From Ectopseudomonas composti (lineage in GTDB: Bacteria; Pseudomonadota; Gammaproteobacteria; Pseudomonadales; Pseudomonadaceae), in the NCBI GenBank assembly GCA_946886245.1, contig CAMPIF010000339.1, positions 1 through 5,297 on the forward strand: a DNA stretch of 5,297 nt, read 5' to 3'. Made by a program: the position numbers and the translations under genes. The notes beneath the pieces were generated by a model that was not told the origin of the DNA, searched no databases, and saw only the letters and a program-made list of their open reading frames with translations. Below, in pieces: positions 1 through 5,297 of this stretch (position 1 is the stretch's first letter; each line of letters opens with the position of its first letter).

Positions 1-151
1 CGGTGAGGGTCGGCAGCAGCGGGACGGCCGCCTGCCCCATCAAAGCCCGCAGGCCGCCGACGAGCAGGCTCGCGACCCCATAGCCGGCCGCGGCGCCCGC
101 GCCTACCAGCACGGCGACCATCACCCGCTCGTACTGCAGGGCGCCGATCAT
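1..151 (-). CDS. Possible partial membrane protein running off the left edge, unidentified
   Basis: The minus-strand frame is open from position 268 down to base 1 with no stop, so any gene here continues beyond the window. The stop that bounds it upstream is at 271-269. An ATG at 151-149 gives about 50 residues beginning [14 protein letters not shown], followed by a Gly/Ala/Val/Leu-rich stretch that could form one or two membrane helices. A GTG at 193-191 is an alternative start. No good ribosome binding site precedes either. The residue make-up is protein-like, with Tyr, Gln, Glu, Met and aliphatics rather than the Arg-rich look of a shadow frame. High G+C keeps many frames open by chance, however, and the frame overlaps the plus-strand frame that opens at 84. 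I do not recognise a family. Confidence 0.25.
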   Translation of the reverse strand, partial: MIGALQYERVMVAVLVGAGAAAGYGVASLLVGGLRALMGQAAVPLLPTLT

Positions 152-540
152 CGATACGCGCGACGCCTGGCTGGCCGTGCCGTTCGCGATCACGAACGCC
201 GCGACGGTGGACGGAGAGGGCGCGACCCGCGTCGAGGCGCTGGCGCTCGCGGCGGCCTGGGGCGCCGCCTACCTCGTCGCGCTCGGGGTCCTGTTGGCGG
301 CCACGGGCATGCTTCCGCGCACGGTGCGTGACGGCGCGCTGCGCCGACTCGGCGCCGTGGCGCGGGCGTGCGTGAGGCCGGTCGCGTGGCTGGCGCTCGT
401 CGCGCTAGCTCCGGTGCTCGCGATCGCTGTCGCGATCTGGCCGACCGCGACCGTCCTCGCCGTCGCCGTCTGTGGGGTCGCCTACCTCGCCTGGCGGTCG
501 CCGCCCCACGCGCTGGTGGCGACCGTGCTGCTCTACGGCG
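1..540. other. Very high G+C segment, probably foreign to the rest of the window
   Basis: Hand counting gives 412 G or C bases in 540, about 76%, with every 60-base line between 70% and 80%. The next 300 bases fall to about 64%. Codons in the plus frame of the following open frame strongly favour GTC, CTC, GCG and GCC, as in actinobacterial-type genomes, whereas downstream codons favour CTG as in Pseudomonas. The plus frame encodes Ala/Val/Leu-rich membrane segments. The block carrying WRSP and LLYGVEG resembles, from memory, the start of O-antigen ligase/polymerase proteins of high-G+C bacteria, but this is not proven. No RNA gene, repeat or mobile element is visible. The likely explanations are a misjoined contig or a horizontally acquired fragment. 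Confidence 0.65.
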
Positions 541-1742
541 TCGAGGGCACGCTGAAGGCGTTCAACCAGGGGCTCGGTGGCGGGGCGACGGTTGCCTTGT
601 CTTACGCGCTGCTGGGCGCTTTCGCCGTGGCCATCGCCAAGTCGGGCCTGGCTCACGCCCTGGCGGACAGGGCTCTGGTGCTGGTCGGCAAGCAGCACGA
701 AGGCGCAGGTGGTGCGCTGAAGTGGCTGCTGATCGCACTGCTGCTGGCAGTGGCTATCTCTTCACAGAACCTGCTGCCGATCCATATCGCCTTCATCCCG
801 CTGCTGGTACCGCCGCTGCTCTATGTATTGAGCAAGTTGCAGCTGGATCGTCGCTTGATCGCCTGCGTGCTGACCTTCGGCCTGATCACGCCGTACATGT
901 TCCTGCCGGTAGGTTTTGGCGGCATCTTCCTCAATGAGATCCTGCTGGCCAATGTCGCCAAGTCCGGTGTCGACGTCACCGGCATCAGCATCACCCAGGC
1001 CATGGCCATTCCGGCGCTGGGCATGCTCTTCGGTCTGCTCGTGGCGGTGCTGTTCAGCTATCGCGGCAAGCGCGTCTATGACCTGGAAAAGGTCGCCCAG
1101 GCCGAGCGTGTGGACGTGCAGTACAACCCGTTGAGCCTGTTGGTTGCGGGGCTGGCCATCGCCGCGGCGTTCGTCGTGCAGCTGTGGCTGGACTCGATGA
1201 TCATCGGCGCGCTGGTCGGTTTCGTGATTTTCTCGGTGTCCGGCGTGGTGCGCTGGAAAGAGGCGGACGGCCTGTTTACCGAAGGCATGAAGATGATGGC
1301 CATGATTGGCTTCATCATGATCGCCGCTGCCGGTTTCGCCGAAGTGATGAAGACCACCGGTGAGGTCAAGACGCTGGTCGATAGCTCGGCAGCCCTGATC
1401 GGCCACAACAAGGCTGTTGGCGCGCTGTTGATGCTGCTGGTCGGGCTGCTGGTGACCATGGGCATCGGCTCTTCCTTCTCGACCATCCCGATCATCGCCG
1501 CGATCTTCGTGCCGCTGGGCGTGCAACTGGGATTCAGCCCGCTGGCCATCGTCTGCATCGTCGGTACTGCCGGTGCGCTGGGCGACGCCGGTTCACCCGC
1601 CTCGGACTCGACGCTCGGGCCAACCTCGGGGCTGAACGCCGACGGCCAGCACAACCACATCTGGGACAGCGTCGTGCCCACCTTCCTGCACTACAACCTG
1701 CCGCTGCTGGCGTTCGGTTGGGCCGCCGCTATGCTGCTGTAA
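177..1742 (+). CDS. Na+/H+ antiporter-family (YuiF/COG2056, NhaC-like) protein with a foreign N-terminus
   Basis: From about residue 125 the 521-residue product is a typical member of the YuiF/COG2056 family of inner-membrane secondary transporters, annotated as Na+/H+ antiporters or, for some, histidine transporters. Recognisable blocks are [19 protein letters not shown] (132-150), [15 protein letters not shown] (196-210), [20 protein letters not shown] (223-242), [12 protein letters not shown] (429-440) and [18 protein letters not shown] (469-486), with multiple membrane helices throughout. The family is usually about 430-450 residues and starts only some 35-40 residues before the GLGGG block. 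Here those residues are replaced by about 120 unrelated, Ala/Val-rich residues encoded in the 76% G+C segment. The GTG at 177 has no visible ribosome binding site; ATG 309 is another possible start. The frame is open upstream only to a stop at 81-83. Family identity is secure. The substrate is not, and the hybrid may be an assembly artefact rather than an expressed protein. Confidence 0.75.
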   Translation: MPFAITNAATVDGEGATRVEALALAAAWGAAYLVALGVLLAATGMLPRTVRDGALRRLGAVARACVRPVAWLALVALAPVLAIAVAIWPTATVLAVAVCGVAYLAWRSPPHALVATVLLYGVEGTLKAFNQGLGGGATVALSYALLGAFAVAIAKSGLAHALADRALVLVGKQHEGAGGALKWLLIALLLAVAISSQNLLPIHIAFIPLLVPPLLYVLSKLQLDRRLIACVLTFGLITPYMFLPVGFGGIFLNEILLANVAKSGVDVTGISITQAMAIPALGMLFGLLVAVLFSYRGKRVYDLEKVAQAERVDVQYNPLSLLVAGLAIAAAFVVQLWLDSMIIGALVGFVIFSVSGVVRWKEADGLFTEGMKMMAMIGFIMIAAAGFAEVMKTTGEVKTLVDSSAALIGHNKAVGALLMLLVGLLVTMGIGSSFSTIPIIAAIFVPLGVQLGFSPLAIVCIVGTAGALGDAGSPASDSTLGPTSGLNADGQHNHIWDSVVPTFLHYNLPLLAFGWAAAMLL

Positions 1743-1787
1743 AGGCGTGAACAGACGCCGGATTAAGTTCTCGGCGCCTTGGGTCGC

Positions 1788-1814
1788 TTAATTCTTCCAC
1801 GGGGCTGCAGATAC
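1788..1814 (+). promoter_or_regulatory. Candidate sigma-28 (FliA) promoter for the chemoreceptor
   Basis: TTAATTCT at 1788-1795 and GCAGATAC at 1807-1814 match the flagellar sigma consensus TAAAGTTT and GCCGATAA at 5 of 8 and 6 of 8 bases, with TTAA followed by 15 bases before the -10 box. Chemoreceptor genes in Pseudomonas are often FliA-dependent. Transcription would start near 1821-1823, giving a leader of roughly 35 bases that holds the ribosome binding site but only the right arm of the terminator hairpin. The match is partial, so this is a weak call. Confidence 0.3.
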
Positions 1815-1836
1815 ATCGGTAGCCCCGTTTTGGTTT
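1800..1836 (+). terminator. Intrinsic terminator after the antiporter gene
   Basis: CGGGGCT at 1800-1806 pairs perfectly with AGCCCCG at 1821-1827. A G-T and a C-G pair (1807-1808 with 1819-1820) extend the stem to nine pairs around a 10-base loop. TTTTGGTTT follows directly. The position, 57 bases past the antiporter stop, suits termination of that transcript and separates it from the chemoreceptor gene. Confidence 0.7.
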
Positions 1837-1843
1837 CGCACAC

Positions 1844-1848
1844 AAGGA
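1844..1848 (+). promoter_or_regulatory. Ribosome binding site fixing the chemoreceptor start
   Basis: AAGGA lies eight bases before the ATG at 1857. It decides the start against an in-frame codon at 1779, which has no such site, lies upstream of the terminator hairpin and would put 26 non-conserved residues before the first membrane helix. Confidence 0.8.
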
Positions 1849-1856
1849 CAACAAGA

Positions 1857-3539
1857 ATGCGCCTGACATTGAAAGCCAAGGTAATCCTGCTCGCGCTGGT
1901 TCCCGTCATCCTTTTCGCGCTGGTGCTCAGCGGCACGGCGGCGAAGGTATTGCAGAATCTGGCTGCTGACGAAGTGGCCGAGACGCGCGAGCGTCTGCTG
2001 CAGGAGAAACGCAGCGAGCTCGAACACTACATCCAGATCGCACTGGGCTCGGTGAAAGGCCTCTACGATGGCGCCGCCCAAGGCGACATGGCCAGTCGCG
2101 AACAGGCCATCGCCATCCTCTCGAAGATCAAGTACGGCGCCGACGGCTATTTCTTCGGTCACGATTCCAACGTGGTGCGCCTGTTCCGTGGCGACAGCCC
2201 GGTGGATGTCGGCAAGAGCCTTGCCGACCGGCGCGACCCGAATGGTGTGTACATCAATCGCGAGCTGGTCAACGTGGCGAAGAACAACAGCTACTTCGTC
2301 AACTACTCCTCGCCGCTGCCGGGTAACGAATCGGTAATGGTGCCCAAGCTCGCCTACAGCTACTACCTGCCCAAATGGGACATGGCCCTGGGCACCGCGC
2401 TCAACCTCGACGGGATCGAGGCGCAGATCGCCGAAGTACAGGCTGAGATCGACCGCCGCATCGGCACCATCATCACCAGCATCATGGTCGTGGCGGCGAT
2501 CCTCCTGCTGGTGTTCGGCGTGATTGGTGTGTGGTTGGGCAACGCCTTCCTGCGCCCGCTGCAGCAGATCAAGGCCAACCTCGACGATATCGCCGCAGGT
2601 GAGGGCGATCTGACCCGCCGTCTGCCCGTCACCAGCCAGGACGAGTTGGGCCAGCTGGCGGGTTCCTTCAACCGTTTTGTCGAGAAGGTGCATGGCCTGG
2701 TGCGGCAGATCGTCGAAATGACCGGGCAGCTCACCGAGCTGGTGGGTCAGGTATCGGAACAGACGCAGCGCTCCGAGCAGGCCATGGGGCAGCAGCGCCA
2801 CGAAACCGATCAGGTGGCTACGGCGATCAACGAAATGTCCGCCGCCGCCCATGAAGTCGCCAAGAGCGCGCAGAACGCCGCCGAAGCCGCGCAGCAGACC
2901 GACCGCGAAGGGCAGGCCGCCAAAAGCGTGGTCGATGGCAGCATCCAGCGCATTCACTCGCTGGTCGAGGACATCCGCAGCAGCGGCGTATCGCTCGACA
3001 GCCTGCAGCAGGACGTGCTGTCCATCGTCAGCGTGCTCGACGTGATTCGCTCCATCGCCGAGCAGACCAACCTGCTGGCGCTCAACGCCGCCATCGAAGC
3101 CGCCCGTGCCGGTGAGGCCGGGCGCGGTTTCGCCGTGGTTGCCGATGAAGTGCGTGCGCTGGCCAGTCGCACCCAGCAGAGCACCCAGGAAATCCAGGGC
3201 ATGATCGACCGCCTGCAGCAGGGCACGCAGCAGTCAGTGACCTCGATGCGCCGCTCCAGCGATGCCGGTGAGCTGACCAGCGAGCAGGCCAACAAGGCCG
3301 GCGAGTCGCTCGATGCCATTGCTCAGCTGATTGCCACCATCAACGCGATGAACGCGCAGATCGCCAGCGCCGCCGAGGAGCAGACCGCAGTGGCCGAGGA
3401 GATCAATCGCAGCGTGCATCAGATCGCCGTTGCCGTGGACAGCGTGGCCGACGAAACCGAGCGTGGCGCGCAGACGGCGCGCAGCCTGGCCGGCCTGGGT
3501 GATCGCCTCGGGGCGCTGGTGCGTCAGTTCCGCATCTGA
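1857..3539 (+). CDS. Methyl-accepting chemotaxis protein with a single-Cache (sCache_2) sensor
   Basis: This is a 560-residue transmembrane chemoreceptor that passes periplasmic ligand binding to CheA/CheW and so to the flagellar motor. Parts in order: a short basic N-terminus and membrane helix 1 (about 8-30); a periplasmic sCache_2-type domain (about 35-195) with a long first helix, [12 protein letters not shown] (92-103) and [19 protein letters not shown] (169-187); membrane helix 2 (about 203-228); HAMP (about 229-282) with [12 protein letters not shown]; then the coiled-coil signalling domain. The conserved hairpin tip is [19 protein letters not shown] (402-420). ASAAEEQT (503-510) fits a methylation site. 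There is no C-terminal CheR-binding pentapeptide; the protein ends VRQFRI. sCache_2 receptors often bind small organic acids, and the layout resembles P. aeruginosa CtpM (PA2652), a malate sensor. The ligand cannot be read from this sequence. The gene appears intact and is preceded by a terminator, so it is probably transcribed alone. Confidence 0.93.
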   Translation: MRLTLKAKVILLALVPVILFALVLSGTAAKVLQNLAADEVAETRERLLQEKRSELEHYIQIALGSVKGLYDGAAQGDMASREQAIAILSKIKYGADGYFFGHDSNVVRLFRGDSPVDVGKSLADRRDPNGVYINRELVNVAKNNSYFVNYSSPLPGNESVMVPKLAYSYYLPKWDMALGTALNLDGIEAQIAEVQAEIDRRIGTIITSIMVVAAILLLVFGVIGVWLGNAFLRPLQQIKANLDDIAAGEGDLTRRLPVTSQDELGQLAGSFNRFVEKVHGLVRQIVEMTGQLTELVGQVSEQTQRSEQAMGQQRHETDQVATAINEMSAAAHEVAKSAQNAAEAAQQTDREGQAAKSVVDGSIQRIHSLVEDIRSSGVSLDSLQQDVLSIVSVLDVIRSIAEQTNLLALNAAIEAARAGEAGRGFAVVADEVRALASRTQQSTQEIQGMIDRLQQGTQQSVTSMRRSSDAGELTSEQANKAGESLDAIAQLIATINAMNAQIASAAEEQTAVAEEINRSVHQIAVAVDSVADETERGAQTARSLAGLGDRLGALVRQFRI

Positions 3540-3540
3540 G

Positions 3541-4443
3541 TCAGAGCGGGAAGCTCCAGCCACTGAATGCGTCGCTGAGCGACTCGATCCAGGCGCGAAC
3601 AGCCGGCGACATGCCGCGCCTGTGGGGGTAGGCCAACTGGACATAGCCCTCCGGCACCGTCCAGTGCGGCAGCAATGACACCAGGCGGCCATCGGCCAAT
3701 TCCTCGTGGCAGTAGGTGGTGGGCAGCAGCGTGATGCCCACCCCGGCCAGTGCCGCCGACTTGCGCATGGGAAAGTCGTCGACGGCCAGGCGCGCCTCCA
3801 GGGCGATCTCGCGCGCCTCCTGCGTCGTGTTGTGATGAAAGCGCAGATGAATGCGCCGGTCGGCGCCGATGGCGCCCAGTGCGGGCAACTGCTGCAGATC
3901 TTCAGGCTGTTCCAGGCGCAGCCCGGCGATCAGATCCGGGCGCGCCACCACCAGCGCGCGCGCGGGTAGCAGGCGACGAGTGATCAGGCCCGGTTCTTCG
4001 TCATCAGCGTTACGCACGCGCAGGGCGACGTCCACAGCCTCGTTGAGCAGATCGATGCGGCGGCTGGTCTGCACGACTTCCAGCTGCACCCGGGGGTAGC
4101 GTGTCAGAAAATCATTGATCAGATCAGGCAGCAGGGCCACGCCCGGTGGGGTGGAGAAGCGCACCCGACCACGCGGCTCGCTGGTCAGGTTGGTCACGGT
4201 TTCCTCGGCCTGTTCGGCCTCCAGCAGCATCGCCTGGCAATGGCGCAGGTAGCGTTCGCCGATATCGGTCAGCGCCAGCTTGCGCGTCGAGCGTTGCAGC
4301 AAACGCGCGCCCAGGCGCTGCTCCAGCTCGGCGATGCGCCGCGACAGGCGCGACTTGGGAATGCCCAGTGCGCGCCCGGCAGCGGCGAAACCACCGGCTT
4401 CCACCACCTTGGCAAAGTAGAACAGATCATTGAGGTCATGCAT
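3541..4443 (-). CDS. LysR-family transcriptional regulator, probable regulator of the divergent azoreductase gene
   Basis: The 300-residue product has the usual LysR length and layout. An N-terminal winged helix-turn-helix (about 1-60) carries [20 protein letters not shown] (17-36) and the typical [16 protein letters not shown] (48-63). A linker helix runs to about 88, and a two-lobed effector-binding domain spans about 90-295. It belongs to the large branch whose members begin with a DLNDL-YFA-VVE-GGF pattern. The start is firm: AGGA at 4454-4451 lies seven bases from the ATG. The gene diverges from azoR across 119 bases, the classic LysR arrangement, so it probably controls azoR and itself. 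From memory the pair resembles PA0784/PA0785 of P. aeruginosa. Two cysteines, Cys69 and Cys245, could in principle sense electrophiles or oxidants, but nothing here proves that. Its stop codon is one base from the chemoreceptor stop on the other strand. Confidence 0.92.
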   Translation of the reverse strand: MHDLNDLFYFAKVVEAGGFAAAGRALGIPKSRLSRRIAELEQRLGARLLQRSTRKLALTDIGERYLRHCQAMLLEAEQAEETVTNLTSEPRGRVRFSTPPGVALLPDLINDFLTRYPRVQLEVVQTSRRIDLLNEAVDVALRVRNADDEEPGLITRRLLPARALVVARPDLIAGLRLEQPEDLQQLPALGAIGADRRIHLRFHHNTTQEAREIALEARLAVDDFPMRKSAALAGVGITLLPTTYCHEELADGRLVSLLPHWTVPEGYVQLAYPHRRGMSPAVRAWIESLSDAFSGWSFPL

Positions 4444-4562
4444 GTCATCGTCCTATGAGTGGGACGAACTATCGCATTTTTGCCGTCTTATCGGCTATTG
4501 GTTCCATCGGTAGCCTCCCCGCAATTGCGTCACCACGTCGCATAGCACTCTGGAGAGTCCCC
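4444..4562. promoter_or_regulatory. Divergent lysR-azoR control region
   Basis: These 119 bases separate the two start codons and must hold both promoters. The stretch 4471-4500 is more A+T-rich than the flanking genes. Visible symmetry: GGCTA (4493-4497) inverted as TAGCC (4511-4515) with 13 bases between; a perfect 10-base palindrome CGCAATTGCG (4520-4529) centred 38 bases before the azoR start; and GAAC (4466-4469) inverted as GTTC (4501-4504). ATCGG also repeats directly at 4490-4494 and 4506-4510. Any of these could be LysR contact sites. I could not place convincing -35/-10 pairs for either gene. Confidence 0.55.
4552..4555 (+). promoter_or_regulatory. Ribosome binding site fixing the azoR start
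   Basis: GGAG lies seven bases before the ATG at 4563. The frame is open further upstream to 4455, but that start overlaps the lysR ribosome binding site region and would add 36 residues before the conserved flavodoxin-like first strand. Confidence 0.85.
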
Positions 4563-5171
4563 ATGAAACTACTGCACCTCGATTCCAGCATCCTCGGCGA
4601 TGCTTCCGCTTCCCGGCAGCTCAGCCGTTCCGTGGTCGAGGCCTGGAGCGCTGTCACTGCAGATGCTCAGGTGACCTACCGCGACCTGGCCAGCGATGCG
4701 CTGAGCCACTTTTCCGCTGCCACCCTGGTAGCCGCCGGCACCCCGGCCGAGCTGCGTGACGCCGCGCAGAAGCACGAGGCCGAGTTGGCCGAACGCACCC
4801 TCGAAGAGTTTCTCGCTGCCGATGCCATCGTCATCGGTGCGCCGATGTACAACTTCGCCATTCCCAGCCAGCTGAAGGCCTGGATCGACCGCATCGCCGT
4901 CGCCGGCAAGAGCTTCAAGTACACCGAGAACGGCCCGGTAGGGCTGGCTGGCGGCAAGACCGTGGTGATCGCCTCCAGCGCCGGTGGCATTCATGCCGGC
5001 CAGCCGTCCGGCCAGGCGCATGAGGACTATCTGGTGCGCATGCTGAATTTCGTCGGCATCGACGATATCGAGATCGTTCGCGCCGAAGGCCTGGCCTATG
5101 GCGAAGAGCCGCGCGCCGAAGCCATGAAGGGTGCTGCGCAGCGTATCTCCGAGCTGTTCGCCACTGCCTGA
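4563..5171 (+). CDS. azoR: FMN-dependent NADH:quinone oxidoreductase / azoreductase (AzoR family)
   Basis: The 202-residue product matches the usual length of about 200 for AzoR. This cytoplasmic, homodimeric flavodoxin-fold enzyme uses NADH and FMN to reduce quinones by two electrons and, in the laboratory, azo dyes. The main physiological role is usually taken to be protection from quinone and electrophile stress. Key features: first strand MKLLHLD followed by the FMN-phosphate loop with Ser9, Ser15 and Ser17 in [10 protein letters not shown] (8-17); PMYNF (94-98) contacting the flavin; [11 protein letters not shown] (118-128); and SSAGGIHAG (138-146), the second flavin loop, where E. coli AzoR has SRGGIH. 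The C-terminal block [11 protein letters not shown] (156-166) is also typical. All core motifs are present, so the enzyme should be active. It is divergent from a LysR gene that probably regulates it and is followed within 11 bases by a strong terminator, so it is monocistronic. Pseudomonas genomes often hold several AzoR paralogues; the closest here may be the AzoR1 (PA0785) type. Confidence 0.93.
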   Translation: MKLLHLDSSILGDASASRQLSRSVVEAWSAVTADAQVTYRDLASDALSHFSAATLVAAGTPAELRDAAQKHEAELAERTLEEFLAADAIVIGAPMYNFAIPSQLKAWIDRIAVAGKSFKYTENGPVGLAGGKTVVIASSAGGIHAGQPSGQAHEDYLVRMLNFVGIDDIEIVRAEGLAYGEEPRAEAMKGAAQRISELFATA

Positions 5172-5181
5172 GCAGAGCGCT

Positions 5182-5219
5182 GAAACAACAAAGCCCGCGA
5201 AAGCGGGCTTTGTTGTTTC
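5182..5219 (+). terminator. Strong intrinsic terminator after azoR
   Basis: A 17-pair perfect stem (5182-5198 with 5203-5219) closes on a GAAA tetraloop. The G+C core GCCCGC/GCGGGC is flanked by A-rich and T-rich arms, so the right arm supplies the T-run TTTGTTGTTT and the left arm supplies one for the opposite strand. It should therefore stop transcription from both sides. It begins 11 bases after the azoR stop codon. Confidence 0.92.
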
Positions 5220-5228
5220 TGGGCTGAG

Positions 5229-5294
5229 AGTGCTGTCGTCCAGCCCTCTCCCCCAACCCCTCTCCCATGAATGGGAGAGGGGAGCAACAGCACT
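5229..5294. repeat. Nested inverted repeat, dispersed intergenic repeat type
   Basis: An inner inverted repeat CCCCTCTCCCAT (5257-5268) pairs perfectly with ATGGGAGAGGGG (5271-5282), leaving a minimal loop. An outer repeat AGTGCTGT (5229-5236) pairs with ACAGCACT (5287-5294). CCCTCTCCC also occurs as a direct repeat at 5244-5252 and 5258-5266, so two left arms could compete for the same right arm. There is no coding potential. CCCTCTCCC/GGGAGAGGG repeats of this look are, from memory, common between genes in many gammaproteobacteria. The element may be a REP-like or miniature non-autonomous element, and the window ends three bases after it. Confidence 0.6.
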
Positions 5295-5297
5295 GAA

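Noticed and set aside
762..1526. Long minus-strand open frame opposite the antiporter gene
   Set aside because: His/Gln/Arg/Asp-rich product with no domain-like pattern; it mirrors the well-conserved antiporter codons and is a high-G+C shadow.
1076..1681. Second minus-strand open frame opposite the antiporter gene
   Set aside because: Low-complexity Met/Ser/Pro/Ala/Thr composition, no recognisable motif, fully inside the antiporter coding sequence.
1744..1759. GGCGT/ACGCC hairpin just after the antiporter stop
   Set aside because: Only a 5-bp stem with no T-run after it; the hairpin at 1800-1827 is far better.
1740..1766. TAAA followed by GCCGGATTAA as a sigma-28 promoter
   Set aside because: Spacing is 13 rather than 15 bases and the -10 box has an inserted base; transcripts from it would also run into the intrinsic terminator before the chemoreceptor.
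1779..1856. Upstream in-frame extension of the chemoreceptor
   Set aside because: No ribosome binding site, crosses the terminator hairpin, and the added residues are not chemoreceptor-like; ATG 1857 has AAGGA at ideal spacing.
1788..2957. 389-codon minus-strand open frame opposite the chemoreceptor
   Set aside because: Lies antisense to unmistakable chemoreceptor domains; His/Gly/Asp/Val/Gln-rich without family features; no ribosome binding site seen.
3570..3582. GTCGC/GCGAC small hairpin at the end of lysR as a terminator
   Set aside because: Short stem inside coding sequence, three-base loop and no T-run.
4455..4562. Upstream in-frame extension of the azoreductase
   Set aside because: It would cover nearly the whole divergent control region and add 36 residues absent from the family; ATG 4563 has GGAG seven bases away.
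1..5297. CRISPR array, tRNA, rRNA, integrase or transposase
   Set aside because: No regularly spaced repeats, cloverleaf-like sequence, ribosomal sequence or recombinase motif was seen on reading both strands.

Overview
The window looks like chromosomal DNA of a Pseudomonas or close relative. From about position 541 to the end, the G+C is in the low-to-mid sixties by eye and hand count. It carries a YuiF-type (COG2056) antiporter, a small-Cache chemoreceptor, and a divergent LysR regulator / FMN azoreductase pair. From memory, that pair resembles PA0784/PA0785 of P. aeruginosa. The closest species cannot be named from this window alone.

Layout from left to right: (a) 1-540, a segment of about 76% G+C by hand count, unlike the rest and rich in hydrophobic coding potential. 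It looks like the edge of an envelope-polysaccharide or other membrane-protein locus from a very high-G+C bacterium. (b) 541-1742, the body of a Na+/H+ antiporter-family protein. Its natural N-terminus is missing and it is joined in frame to the foreign segment. (c) 1743-1856, a short intergenic stretch with an intrinsic terminator and a possible flagellar-sigma promoter. (d) 1857-3539, a complete methyl-accepting chemotaxis protein. (e) 3541-4443 on the minus strand, a complete LysR regulator whose stop codon lies one base from the chemoreceptor stop. (f) 4444-4562, the divergent control region. (g) 4563-5171, a complete azoreductase. (h) 5182-5219, a 17-bp perfect hairpin terminator. (i) 5229-5294, nested inverted repeats of a dispersed intergenic-repeat type.

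Functionally, the only clear pair is lysR-azoR, probably a quinone or electrophile stress module with the regulator controlling the enzyme from the shared 119-bp region. The chemoreceptor and antiporter appear to be independent transcription units. I see no phage, transposase, CRISPR array, tRNA or rRNA, and no convincing new biological system. The observation most worth checking is the composition break near 540-570. It is either an assembly chimera or a real gene fusion, and I favour the chimera.
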